From: Cordilura impudica
Taxonomy: Eukaryota > Arthropoda > Insecta > Diptera > Scathophagidae
Direction: 5' to 3'
Length of the DNA stretch: 64,000 nt
Assembly: GCA_963682025.1 (NCBI GenBank)
Contig: OY821519.1
Location: forward strand, 252,762,116-252,826,115
Both the position numbers and the translations under genes were made by a program. Positions 35,201 to 46,996 of this stretch are shown in pieces. Within the stretch, counting starts at the first letter, position 1. The number at the start of each line of letters is the position of its first letter. Below the pieces are notes generated by a model. It saw only the letters and a list, made by a program, of their open reading frames with translations. It was not told where the DNA came from and searched no databases.

Positions 35201-37955
35201 CGTGACAGAAATCTTATCTCAGTAGAATTCTCTTGCTAATACAAATTTATAATCAATAGAACTCTATGCTTGATAGAAATTTATTACTAATAAAAAATTA
35301 TTATTGTTAGAAATCTATTATTGATAGATAAATTTATTACTAACAGAAATCTATGCTTGATAGAAATTTATAACGGATAGAACCATATCATTAATATACG
35401 TTTATTATTGACAGATAACAGCGCTTAATAAAAAACTTATAACTGATAGAAATATATGCTTGATCGAAATCTATTATTGATAAAAAAAAATTATTATTGA
35501 TAAAAATCTATCGCCGATAGAATTACATTATTGATATACTTTTATTATTGACAGAAATTTATGATTGATAAAAATCTATGCTTAATATAAGGCTATTCTC
35601 GATAAAAGTCAATCCTCGATAGAATTCTATTATTGATATAAATTTATAACTGATATAAATCTATCCATGATAGAAAACTGTTGTTGACAACAATTTTTTA
35701 TTGATAGAAATCTAATATTGATAGAATCCTATTATTGATATAAGTTTATTACTGCCAGACATCTACGCTTGATAGAAATCTATTATTGAAAAAAATATAT
35801 TATTGATAGAAATCTATTCTTGATACAATTTTATTATTGATATAAATTTATTATTGACAGAAATTTATGTTTGATAGAAATTTATAATTGATAAAATCGC
35901 GTGACAGAAATCTTTCCTCGGCAGAATTCTCTTGCTAATACAAATTTATAATCAATAGAAATCTATGCTTGATAGAAATTTATTACTGATAAAAAATTAT
36001 TATTGTTAGAAATCTATTATTGATAAATAAATTTATTACTAACAGAAATCTATGCTTGATAGAAATTTATAACGGATAGAACTATATCATTAATATACGT
36101 TTATTATTGATAGATAACAGCGCTTAATAAAAATTTATGATTGATAAAAATCTACGCTTAATAGAAGTCTATCCTCGATAGAGTTATTTTATTGGTATAA
36201 ATTGATAACTGATAGAGATCTATGCTTGATAGAAATCTAATTTTGATAAAAATTTATTGTTGATAGAATTCTATTATTGATATAAATGTATTTCTTAAAT
36301 AAATCTACGCTTGATAAAAATTTATAATAGATAGAATCCTATTACTGTTGTACATTTATTACTGACAGAAATCTGCACTTGCACCTACATATGCTTGGTA
36401 GATATCTATTATTGATAGAATTTTATAGATATAAATGTATTATTTGCAGAAATCTACATTTAATATATATTAATAAGTGATACATAGCTATGCTTGATAG
36501 AAGTTTATTATTGAACAAACTTTCATCGATAGAATTGATATAAATAAATTGATAAATTGATATAAATTTATAACTGATAGAAATCTGTGCTTGACAGAAA
36601 TCTATTATTGATATAAAAAAAATTATTATTGATAAAAATCTATTGCCGATAGAATTACATTATTGATATACTTTTATTATTGACAGAAATTTATGATTGA
36701 TAAAAATCTATGCTTAATATAAGGCTATTCTCGATAAAAGTCAATCCTCGATAGAATTCTGTTATTGATATAAATTTATAACTGATATAAATCTATCCAT
36801 GATAGAAAACTGTTGTTGACAACAATTTTTTATTGATAGAATTCTAATATTGATAGAATCCTATTATTGATATAAGTTTATTACTGCCAGACATCTACGC
36901 TTGATAGAAATCTATTATTGAAAAAAATATATTATTGATAGAAATCTATTCTTGATACAATTTTATTATTGACATAACTTTATTATTGACAGATAAAAAT
37001 TTATAATTGATAAAATCGCGTGACAGAAATCTTTCCTCGGTAGAATTCTCTTGCTAATACAAATTTATAATCAATAGAAATCTATGCTTGATAGAAATTT
37101 ATTACTGATAAAAAATTTTTTTTTTTTTTTTTTATTATTGATAGAAATCTATTATTGATAGATAAATTTATTAATTACAGAAATTTATTGATTGATAAAA
37201 ATCTACGCTTAATAGAAGTCTATCCTCGATAGAGTTATTTTATTGGTATAAATTGATAACTGATAGCGATCTATGCTTGATAGAAATCTAATTTTGATAA
37301 AAATTTATTGTTGATAGAATTCTATTATTGATATAAATGTATTGCTGACATAAATCTACGCTTGATAAAAATTTATAATAGATAGAATTCTATTACTGTT
37401 GTACGTTTATTACTGACAGAAATCTGCACTTGCACCTACATATGCTTGGTAGTTATCTATTATTGATAGAATTTTATAGATATAAATGTATTATTTGCAG
37501 AAATCTACGTTTGATATAAATTAATAAGTGATACAAAGCTAGGGTTGATAGAAATTTGTTATTGAAAAAAACTTATTATTTATAGAAATCTGTAATTGAT
37601 GGAGTTCTATTATTGATATAAATTTATTATAGACAGAAGCCTACGCTCTATAAAAATTTAATGCTTATAAATACAAATTTACTATTGATAGAAATGTGTT
37701 GGTGATTTAAATATATTATTTATAGAAATCTAAGAATAATAGAAATCTACGCTTAATAGATATCTACGTTTGATATAAATCTCAATTTATTAGAAATCTA
37801 AGCTCTACAGAAATTAATTATTGATATAAATATATTATTGACAACAATTTATAATTGTTAGAAATCTACGCTTGATAGAAATCTATTGTTCATGTAAATT
37901 TATTACTGATAGAAATCTGCCCTTGATTGAAATGTATTATTGATACTAATCTACG
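32205..37955 (+). repeat. 5.75-kb satellite of ~18-bp GATAGAAATCTATTATT-type units with higher-order repeats
   Basis: More than 300 degenerate units such as GATAGAAATCTATTATT, GATATAAATTTATTATT and GATAGAAATCTACGCTT run without interruption apart from A- and T-runs. Larger blocks are duplicated. Sequence near 33280-33540 recurs near 34198-34460 almost unchanged. The marker GATAAAATCGCGTGACAGAA occurs at about 35191, 35890 and 37009. ATCTATTGCCGATAG-like text lies near 33886, 34810, 35508 and 36640. Offsets of about 700, 920 and 1120-1130 bp imply several rounds of unequal exchange. No coding meaning. Confidence 0.92.
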
Positions 37956-39077
37956 ATTGAAAAGGTTTTAGTTTGGATTTTTCATCCTTTAGACACAAAT
38001 CTTCCAATCTTTTTAATCGATTCTTATAACAACTTGTTTATCGTGTTGGGGACCTGATTTTCACATGCCGACTTAAAAAATAAATTATATTATTGAAATC
38101 ATATTATGCAAAATTATCACTCTCGATTATTCAAATAACTATTTGAATTTTATACGAATAATTAAAAACTTTTTTTTTAATTTGTAATTCTATAAAATAT
38201 TTAAAAATTCTATAAATTTTTTTCGATGTTTGTAAATTTAGTATCTTTAAATATTATTGTACTTACAGATTATTATAAAAGGGAAATAATGCCATTTACA
38301 TACCTGGAAGTAGAAAAAGACTTTTATATTAGGTAATAAATTTTAGAATTAAAGAAGCAAAATTAACTAATTTTAATATAGTTGCAGGTCTCTGCAATCA
38401 CAAGAACCGAGTTCGTTGGATTCACAGTGAAGCGAGCCCATACAAGATGGAACCTAATTAGAAGGAGATATTGCACAATTATGCAATTTGGTACATACAT
38501 GAAATTTAATGTGCTAGTTTCAATTATGTAATCAGATTTATAGTATAATTTTATAGTTTGTCCGAGAACGGGATCCCAGATTTTTGGGGTATTTTTAAAT
38601 GTTTCAATATATGGCATTTTTTTTATTTATTTGTCAATTATATTAATTGAATATGCATATATATATTATATATACATATCAGGGTGGGTCAATTATTTTT
38701 ACTCCATGTGCTCATCGCGATTCTGGTACTATGGGCCATAAGAAGTATATTTATCCAAGGAACCATACCTCTAAAATCATTTTCGAACCCTCCAAAATTT
38801 CGATAACAAAAATTTATTTATGTCATATATGGGTACCACACATAATTTTATATAATTTTTTATAACTGATCCCAATAAAGATTTTTTTAAAACTTAAGAG
38901 GCGAGATGAAAAGGAATGACAACTCAAGTAAGGAGAGGAAATTATAGAAAGAAAATAGTGTTGCCACGGTTTATGAAAATTGTGTAGTTACAAAACATAA
39001 TTAAACTGTTCGAAATTTCGAACGCTGGCGCTTGTTCATAAGTCCAAAAATTTATGGGAAACACGTTATAATCAGAG
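37956..39077. other. AT-rich non-coding stretch
   Basis: An 84-residue minus-strand frame at 38363-38617 shows no motif I recognise and is probably chance. Sequence near 38680 (CAGGGTGGGTCAATTATTTT) could be an element end, but no partner was seen. Confidence 0.4.
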
Positions 39078-39188
39078 GGAAAACATCGTTGTTGTCAACT
39101 GAACGGATGTGATAAGCCAACAATTTATATGTGCGAGAAATGCAATGTGCATCTGCATACAAATTGTTTCAAGCTAAAACATGGATAA
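39078..39188 (+). pseudogene. piggyBac-type transposase, C-terminal cysteine-rich tail remnant
   Basis: The 36-codon segment reads RCCQLNGCDKPTIYMCEKCN then VHLHTNCFKLKHG and a TAA. The C-x-C, CEKCNVxLH and CF...H spacing is that of the zinc-binding tail that closes piggyBac-like transposases. No catalytic domain was found upstream. This is a short match, so the call is moderate. Confidence 0.5.
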
Positions 39189-39862
39189 TATAATTTTTTC
39201 ACGACTTTTCTTTCGGCTATGTTTTTTATATTTTTTTTCTTCAAATAATAACAGTATGAATTTAATTGAATATATTTTTTTACTAACTTTTATAATTTTT
39301 GATTTGATCCGAAAGTAATGAAATAAATTAATTGAACAGCAAATAAACCAAATCTTTCATTTACATACAAAGTCGACATATAGGTAAATGGAAGTCCGGT
39401 AAAATGGCCAGATTTATGAGTTTAGCGGGTCCTAATCCCCACAAAAAAGTAAATTTTTCAAAAAAATAAAAACACAATTAAATCTCGCAGAGACATGTGT
39501 CAGCTACAACTCATTTCATCTTCATCACAGCCGATTTTAAAACTTTTACTTGTTTTTTAAGATTTCTCACATTTGATCAAAAAATAAAAAAAATATATAT
39601 ATATAAATCGTATGAAAGGTATTTATTTGCCAGGCCTATCCAATCGAGTAAAAGACAATCCTGCTTTAATATACGAGTTATTTTTTGTTAACGCTATCAA
39701 TAATAAATATTTAAGCAGATATGTACATATATATATAGACTGTTTGCATAGCACGTTTCGTTTCAAGTGAACGAAAATTTATACGAAGTACAAAAGCAAA
39801 GTACGCACAAATTTTGACTGAAACGAAGCGTGTTATGGAAACAGAAAATAAAAACAATTGAA

Positions 39863-40614
39863 AACAAGTGAGAAAATTATAATCGGTCTGGACTATATGA
39901 TACCCTATACCATGGTTTAGAGACCATATCTCTTCGGTCCAACTAATTGGATATAGAAAATAAGCAATTGGCTGCAGATATGAAATAGTTCATATCGGAT
40001 GTTATATTTATATGGGGACTATGTCGACAAATGGACCGACCCTGACCTGGTAAAGTCACTTGTATTTTGAAAAAATATAAACAAACCAAATTTGAGAAAA
40101 ATCTGTGAAATATTTTTGTTTTTTGATAGATGTAAGTGAAAATCGGGAAGCATGGGGGCTATGACAAATAATTGCCGTATGGGATTAATTTCTGCACAAA
40201 TAATAAATAGATGAAATAAATATACACAAACCTAAATTGACCGAGATATATATGATAATTTGGATCTTATGGCAATTTAAGTCGATTTCATAGGGGTCAT
40301 TTGTATGGGGACTAGGTCTGAACATGAACCGATTTCCACCAGTTTCAATAGAGTTTGTCCAATGGCTAATAAAAGTTTATATACCAAATTTCATTAAAAT
40401 ATATTCATATTGGCGATCTGCAGTTTGATTACAAGGTTTGCATGGACACACGGACGGACAGACGGACGAACGGACATCGCTAAATCGACTCAGAAAGTGA
40501 TTCTAAGTCGATTGGTATAATAAAAGATGGGTCTAGGTCAAATATTTTTGGTAGTTACAAGTAGCAGCACAAAGTCATTATACGCAAACCCCATGGTGGC
40601 ATAGGGTATAAAAA
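39863..40614 (+). mobile_element. DINE-like repeat, copy E (nearly full length)
   Basis: It opens ACAAGTGAGAAAATTATAAT with a damaged palindrome (CGGTCTGGACTATA), has ACGGACAGACGGACGAACGG inside, and ends CCATGGTGGCATAGGGTATA. The length matches full copies. Confidence 0.7.
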
Positions 40615-41093
40615 TTGATAAAATTAGGATTTATTTGTTTTGATGTTTTGGTCCAAAAATCTCCCAAAACCTTAGTTGTGGGGTTTGATATGTTTTCAAA
40701 GAATTCGAAATAAATTCGCTGAACAAAGTTTTCTAAAGATTCCTAAAGATATAATTTTACCAAATCGTGCTTTTTAATATAACTGAATTTAAGAAAAAAT
40801 TGGTTATTTATTTTAAATATGTTAATATTATGTTTAAAAAATTACCTGTGTTTCTCGGTAAGGAAGTTTTTTTAAAACAAAAAATACTTATTTGTGAAAT
40901 TCAAATATTAATTTAATTGCTTTTATATCATTTTTTTATTAAATATCTTTACCTTTTTTCCATTTTTGAAAAGACGAAAATGTATTTTATTTATTTATTC
41001 GCTTTATGTTATTATTAATTTAATTGATTTTTTAAATATTTTTTTTTTAAATACATTTTTTTAGCTACCTTGGATTCTATTATTTTTTTATTA
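40615..41093. other. AT-rich spacer between two DINE-like copies
   Basis: Very A/T-rich with long T runs. Nothing recognisable. Confidence 0.45.
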
Positions 41094-41166
41094 AAAACTA
41101 TCTATACCACATAGTGGTATAGGGTATAAATATAGATAGTTTTTATACCCTATATCACTATGTGGT
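41094..41166. repeat. Nested palindrome formed by back-to-back DINE-like 3' ends
   Basis: A plus-oriented 3' end (ACCACATAGTGGTATAGGGT, 41105-41129) faces the minus-oriented 3' end of copy F (TATACCCTATATCACTATGT, from 41143). Inside and around them AAACTATCTATA and TATAGATAGTTT also pair. The 73 bases could fold into a long hairpin. Confidence 0.75.
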
Positions 41167-41891
41167 TTGGGTATAATGACTTTGTGCTGCTGTTTGTAAC
41201 AACCAAAAACCGGTCGAATCAGAATCACTTTCTGAGTTGATTTAACAATGTCCGTCCGTCCGTCCGTCTGTGTGTCCATGTAAACCTTGTAATCAAACTG
41301 CAGATCGCCAATATCAATATACTTCGACGAAATTTGGTATGTAAGCTTTCATCGGCCACGAGATGAACGCCATTGAAATTGGTGAGAATCGGTCCATGGT
41401 CAGACCTAGCCCCCATACAAATTACCCCTATGAAATCGACATAAATTGTGATAAGATCCAAATTGTCATATAGATCCTACTCAAATTGGGTTTATATGCA
41501 TTCATTACACCCACTAATGAGTAGTCCAAAAATGATCCCTTTGGCCCCATATAGAGCTGCTTCCCGATCTTCACTTAAATCTATTAAAAAACAAAAATAT
41601 TGCACTGATTCTTCTCAAATTTTGTTTGTATATATTTTTGGAAAATACAAGAGACTTTACCAAACATGATCAGGATCGGTCCATTTTTTGACCTAGTCCC
41701 CATATAGATATAGCATCCGATATGAACTTTTTCGTATCTGCAGCCAAAAAAAATAATAAAAATCCCACTCAAATTTGGTTTTTGCTTATTTTCTATGTCC
41801 AGTTAGTTGGGCCTAAGAGATAGGGTTTCTAAACGCATGGTATAGGGTATCGTATAGTCGGTCTAGACCGACTATAATTTTCTTACTTGTT
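41141..41891 (-). mobile_element. DINE-like repeat, copy F (full length)
   Basis: Minus-strand copy with both ends: the CTATACCAC-type 3' end at the left and GTCTAGACCGACTATAATTT plus CTTACTTGTTTT at the right. The internal tract reads GTCCGTCCGTCCGTCTGTGT on the plus strand. It is very close to copy C: long stretches differ by only scattered bases. Confidence 0.72.
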
Positions 41892-42704
41892 TTCAAAAAC
41901 GGAAGTGATATTGTCTGAAAAAAGTAATATTTCCGCACTTGAAATTTTCAATCGCTTTGAGGCACGACTAAATGTTTTTTGATTGGCACAAAACTTTGTA
42001 TTTCTCAGTTTTTTTTCCTATTCGCATATTTCTAGGGGGTGAGACCGAAAGTTTGAACACTTTTTTTTTCCCCGCCTTATAATGAAGGGTCGCTCTAGTT
42101 GGATATGTGTAGAAAATATAATATACATAAGAAAAGAATACTCTTTGTCGGGACAAAACCATAAATTAAATTACTCAAAACACATTTTATATTCAGAAAA
42201 CTAATTCAGATTTCAACTATTTTATTAGCCTAAATGGTAAATATATTTTAATGACATCCAATCTATCTAATCTACAGCCACTAGCATCAACGTTTGTCAT
42301 TTATAGCCATTTGTTCATGACCCACATAAGTATGTGAAGGCTGGGGGTATATTACTACCAATTAATTGTCAAACAATTTTTGGTGCACTTTGCTTAATTT
42401 AATCGAAATTCATTGAACATTTATCTTTTCAAAACAAATTTTTAAAAATTTCATTCAAACATGCACAGCATCGACAAATATTAAATGCAGCACTAAAATA
42501 TATTGACAATTTAAACAAAAAAAAAAAAAAAAATAATAAAAAAATATAAACAAGTAATAATAATACCGCTGAAAATTGAAAATTATAATACGTACATATA
42601 CACAGTTAAGCATTATTTATAGCAGCTGCAATTGCAGCAGCAACTGGGCTATATTAAATATGTATGCAGTCACTGACATAAGTGGGTGACTGCATATAAT
42701 TTTT
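41892..42704. other. Non-coding stretch
   Basis: No gene recognised. A run of A residues lies near 42515-42530. Confidence 0.45.
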
Positions 42705-43410
42705 TAAGAAAATATACTTATTTTAGAAAAAGTATTTCTTCCTAAAAATGTACCTCTTCCTAAAAAATTACATTTTGTTAAAAAAGTACCTTTTGCTAAA
42801 AATATACCTTTTGTTGAAAAGGTAAATTTTGTATAATAATCACAATTCTAAAAAAGTACAATTTCCTACAAAAGCAAATTTACAAAAAGAGTATCTTTTG
42901 ATAAAAAACTGCAATTTCTTAAAAGGTACCATTGCGTACAAAATTAACTTTTCCAAAGAGATAAGAAAGTACCATTTCATAAAAAATACATAAGTAAATC
43001 ATAAATAAGTAAATTTTCTTAAAAAAGTACATTTTTATAAAAAGTATGCTTTCTTAAAAACGTACCATTTTCTATGAAACTAACTTCTCCATTTCTTAAA
43101 ATTTTAATTTCTTAAAAATTGATTTAAAAAACTACGTTTTCTTACAAAAGTATCTGTTCTTAAAAAAGTAAATTTTTCAAAAAAAAGTATCATTTCTTAA
43201 AAAAGTACCATTTCCTAAAAAGGTCCCATTCTTAAAAAAATTACAATTACTTAAAAAGAACCAATTCTTATAAGAGTCCCACTTCTTACAATAGAGACAT
43301 TTCCAAATAGATATATTTTCTTAAAAGAATATCTTTTCTTGAAAAAGTATTTTATCGTAAGGAAGTAAATTTTCTTAAAAAAGTACAGTTTCTTAAAGAA
43401 GTTGAAAAGG
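42705..43410 (+). repeat. Degenerate 18-20-bp minisatellite, array 8
   Basis: AAAAAAGTACCATTTCTTAA-like units in the orientation of arrays 1, 6 and 7. It is followed closely by a diverged ~142-bp-type repeat. Confidence 0.82.
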
Positions 43411-43429
43411 TGTTTTTTAATATTAAGTA

Positions 43430-43860
43430 TGTCAAGTAATCGTACCAAACATGTACGGAAATGGACCAATGGGCGTGGTGTCTCCCACGCAACGAGAATT
43501 TTCTGGAGTGCTACTACAGTGGAAGCTTTGCCACTAAAGCTCATAAGTTATAACATTAAGTAATCGTGACAAAAGTGGATGACACTGGACTGGAGGGCAT
43601 GGCACATGCCATACAAAGTTAATATTTATATCTTAAGTACTACGATAGTGAAAGTTTTGAAACGTGATATGAGTCCATAAGTTTTAATGTGAGCTTTCGA
43701 GACAAATGAGCATGATAGAACTAAAGGGGCTGATTCCTCTCATGCAAAGTAAATACTAAATATTATACATCTGGAGTACTACATATGATAACGAGAGTTT
43801 TAAAACATTGGGAAATTCCATGAGTTAGAAATATTTTAGCATGACTGGAACTAATACTTC
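43430..43860 (+). repeat. Diverged copies of the Helitron-associated ~142-bp repeat
   Basis: Three units start near 43470 (ATGGGCGTGGTGTCTCCCAC), 43593 (GAGGGCATGGCACATGCCAT) and 43726. They share TCTGGAGTGCTAC/TCTGGAGTACTAC and GTGAGC/AGTCCATAAGTT text with the array at 15131. Spacing is 123-135 bp. No Helitron end with hairpin was seen next to them. Confidence 0.7.
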
Positions 43861-45269
43861 CATAATGATTTTTTTACCGTTCTCTTTTAATAAAATAGAT
43901 TTATAATTAAAAAAACAGAAATCTTAAATGTTTTAATATAACTATAACAAGTAAGCTTTCCTTTGTTTGTTTGTTTGTTTGGGCTAAAGAAATATTAACA
44001 AATGAAATTCCTTATGTGGCACTAGGAAGAAGATAAAGTTTTTTAGTTTTTGTAATTATTTGAAAATTTCCTTTTAATACCTATTTTAAAATTATTATAA
44101 GTCGTAGCTAAGTAATCGTATGAGTAACTGTAGTTGCAATCATTTGCAATCATCGCTTAATAAAAACAATATTTATTGTCATATACAACAGCAACGACTA
44201 TTTTATAATGTAAATATTTATATTGGCAAATAAAATCGATGAATAAATTGATTGCATTAAATTGTTAAAAGACACACAGACAAACAAGTAAACATACCGA
44301 GCAACACAAATGAAATGGTAGTTAAAAATACACATTTTTTTTTTTATCATGTGAAAAATCCAATGAATTGCTTTCTCATTCACTACTTTCGCCGGATTCA
44401 GCTCTCTATATTTCTTCTTTACAGAGCAAAAGAAATCTTTTGGCGAATATAGATTTCTTTCCAACGTTAATGTAATCGATGAGGGACCTTGTGTAATTTA
44501 AATCAGTGTTTCCCTTTTACACTTACTGCAACATCAAAGTAACCACTAAATTCATACTAAATGTTCAAATTAAAACTAAAGTTAAAATCACTTTAGCAAC
44601 CTCAACAACTGAATTAAATTAACGACTGTTACAATAACACGAAATTACCAAACATTCTCATTTAATTACATTTAAGCACTACATTTCTTTAATTAAATCC
44701 AGCTAACATCAACTGTGCTTACAATTAATCATATTTGAAATTTATACCTGCATTTTAACTTTGTTAACTTAAAAACAAAAAATTGTTTGGTTTTATATGT
44801 TTTGTATACTATTCTCGTGCCAGAACGAAGTTTTTAATTATTTTCTATGGAATTTTCAAGCCTTAAAAAACTAGTACATGCATGATCGTAAAAAAATTTG
44901 CAAAATAAATATACAAACAGCTCTCAATTGACACAAAGACAGTCAGACAAGTAGATAGTCAGATAGTCAGCTAGCAGACAGACTTGTTACTATTGCATTG
45001 TTAAAAATTGTTTAGCAAAAAAAAAAAAATAAATAAATAAAATAAAAAAGTAACTAACATTACACGGACATTTTAGAGTTTTTTTTCTTGTAAAACCGCT
45101 AATGGCATGCATGGTAGAAAATAACAAAATTCGGTGCTGGTTCTTGTTAGAAACAACTTTCAGGCCTATTGCAATGTATCAAAATAAGCAGTAAGGTCTT
45201 GCTACGTTAACACACCATTTCCTGTAGAATTTTATTAACGTTAATGTAAAGTTTTATAAACTATTTGAA
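43861..45269. other. Non-coding stretch
   Basis: A (GTTT)n tract lies near 43960-43980 and a TAGATAGTCAGATAGTCAGC repeat near 44952. The 88-residue minus frame at 44198-44464 has no motif I recognise. No supported gene. Confidence 0.45.
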
Positions 45270-45285
45270 CTATTCTAGATGTCTC

Positions 45286-45466
45286 GCTTCTAGTACTACT
45301 GCGATGTCATTTGCAAAACCAATAATTGTTGCTTCCTCCGGAACTTCATGCATGATGTTCCACAATAAGGGTCCTTGAACTGAGTCCTGGGGAACTCTTG
45401 CCGTAACGACGTACGACTCTGTATCCCTGCCAGCTTCGTGCCATAGTGTCCTATCCGAGAAATAGG
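45286..45466 (-). pseudogene. R1-like LINE reverse-transcriptase fragment
   Basis: The minus strand reads AYFSDRTLWHEAG, then ARVPQDSVQGPLLWNIMHEV and IIGFANDIAVVLEARHLE. This is the PQGSVLGPLLWN...GFADDIAVV catalytic block of R1-type LINEs, with PQG changed to PQD and ADD to AND. Only about 60 codons remain. It may be the downstream part of the R1-like element at 48996-50790, split by later insertions. Confidence 0.75.
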
Positions 45467-45559
45467 CCTTTTTTTTGCTGTTTTCTGGATTTTATTTATT
45501 ACCAGATGTTTACACATTTTTTTTTTTAATCATAATAATAATTTATTTAAATTTATATA

Positions 45560-45970
45560 TAAAAATATTCATTACAGTAGTAGTGCCTCAGCGTCCATTG
45601 GACATTATTGAGGCCAGTTGGCAAAAAAAAAAATTACAATTTACAATATTTGAAGCTCAAAATAATAATAATAATTATATAAAAAAGATGAAAAGAAAAA
45701 AAATATACTTAAAAACAACAGTTTGAAGAAAAAAAATCATGGAACAGTAGATAATTTACAATACAAGCATTTCTAGATTTTTCAATAAATAATCTTTAAT
45801 ATTTTTTTTATAAATCGAAATTCTCTGAATGTTTCTTATAGTTTCTGGGAGATTATTATATTCCAAACTTCCTACGTGGTCCACCCTCTGCTTCGATGTT
45901 TCCATACGACTTCTCTCAATCCTTAAATTCATCGCAATCCTATGTTGACATAGGTCTAAGAACACTCAGT
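45560..45970 (-). pseudogene. LINE ORF2 extreme C-terminus and 3' region
   Basis: The minus-strand frame ends QRVDHVGSLEYNNLPETIRN and then IYKKNIKDYLLKN before a stop near 45756. This is the xYNxLPxxIR...FKxxLKxYLL pattern that closes many Jockey/CR1-type ORF2 proteins. An AT-rich 3' tail follows toward 45560. The remainder of the protein is absent here. Confidence 0.6.
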
Positions 45971-46160
45971 GGATCAAGCTCCTTCTTTTGAGCTATTAAT
46001 TGCTTAAATTCGTTGGGTTTGAGGAAAGTTATGCGTGGACAATCAACTTTACTTTTACTGTACGTTAACTTTTCTTAGCATATTTTGGCATTACTGTACG
46101 TTAACTTCTCTTGGCAAATTTTGGTATTATATTATAAAAATTAATATAATATAATATAAT

Positions 46161-46186
46161 GCTGCGGAGCAGCAAGGGTCTTCTAG
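46161..46186 (+). mobile_element. Helitron 3' end (GCTGCGGAGCAGC hairpin), copy 1
   Basis: The hairpin GCTGC-GGA-GCAGC is followed by AAGGGTCTT and CTAG, then T, the 3' end structure of a Helitron. Upstream text AATATAATATAATATAAT is shared with copy 2 at 46966. The 5' end was not located. Two direct repeats of TTACTGTACGTTAACTT lie at about 46057 and 46091. Confidence 0.6.
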
Positions 46187-46965
46187 TATTATACTAAATT
46201 AACCAACAGTAATAAAATCATGACTAAAATGTTTAAATAAGGAGAAAATCCTTGTCAAATTCTAGGAAATTTTATTTTTTCATTAAATTTTTTTCTTTCA
46301 ATGTTTCTATGAATATTTAAATAATATTCATTCAATTTTGAATTTTTAAATAAAAGTCATTAAATTTCGTTATAAATATTTGATAAACACACAGAAGAGA
46401 TATAAATGGGATTATTAATAAATAATTTTATAAGAGCCTAAACAAATACACAGGCGATGAATTGTGAATTGCCTAAAATTGATTGCATACCTTTAGGCTC
46501 CTTTAAAATTATTTATTATAAATATTATATTTTATTTAATATTATATATTTATAACCCATATTATACATAAATTTTATTATTCTGCATTTCTCCTGCATA
46601 TGATCTCTAACTATACCAAATTGCACACTCCTCCGTTCGCGCATTTTGCTTAAAAACTGGTCAAAAGATTAACCTTCTTGTATTAATATATATAGATAAA
46701 ACAGTAAAATTTATAAAACTTCTAGGACTCTTGGCTTTCACATGATATTTTTTTTTTTTTTTTTTGTAAAATATATTACTTTTAAATGAAAACATGACGA
46801 TGAAATGAAAAAGTGTAAACGCAGTTTTATTCCATTTAGTCTCTAGTTTCAGACGTTTATATCTGACTCATGTATAATATGTATTATAAGACGGTGTATT
46901 TCGTAGCGAAATTTCGTAGCAAATTTTGGTATAATATTATAAATATTAATATAATATAATATAAA

Positions 46966-46991
46966 GCTGCGGAGCAGCAGGGGTCCTCTAG
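46966..46991 (+). mobile_element. Helitron 3' end (GCTGCGGAGCAGC hairpin), copy 2
   Basis: The same hairpin is followed by AGGGGTCCT and CTAG, then T. It is preceded by GCAAATTTTGGTATAATATT, as in copy 1. It abuts the 3' end of the LINE fragment that follows. The 5' end was not identified. Confidence 0.6.
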
Positions 46992-46996
46992 TAGAT

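Noticed and set aside
32205..37955. Regularly spaced repeats that could suggest a CRISPR array
   Set aside because: Units are about 18 bp, degenerate and contiguous with no unique spacers, and the context is an animal genome.
38363..38617. 84-residue minus-strand frame as a possible small gene
   Set aside because: No recognisable domain, no neighbouring exon signals, and its length is compatible with chance in this composition.
38680..38900. CAGGGTGGGTCAATTATTTT as a transposon terminus
   Set aside because: No inverted partner or target duplication was found nearby, so it was not annotated as an element.
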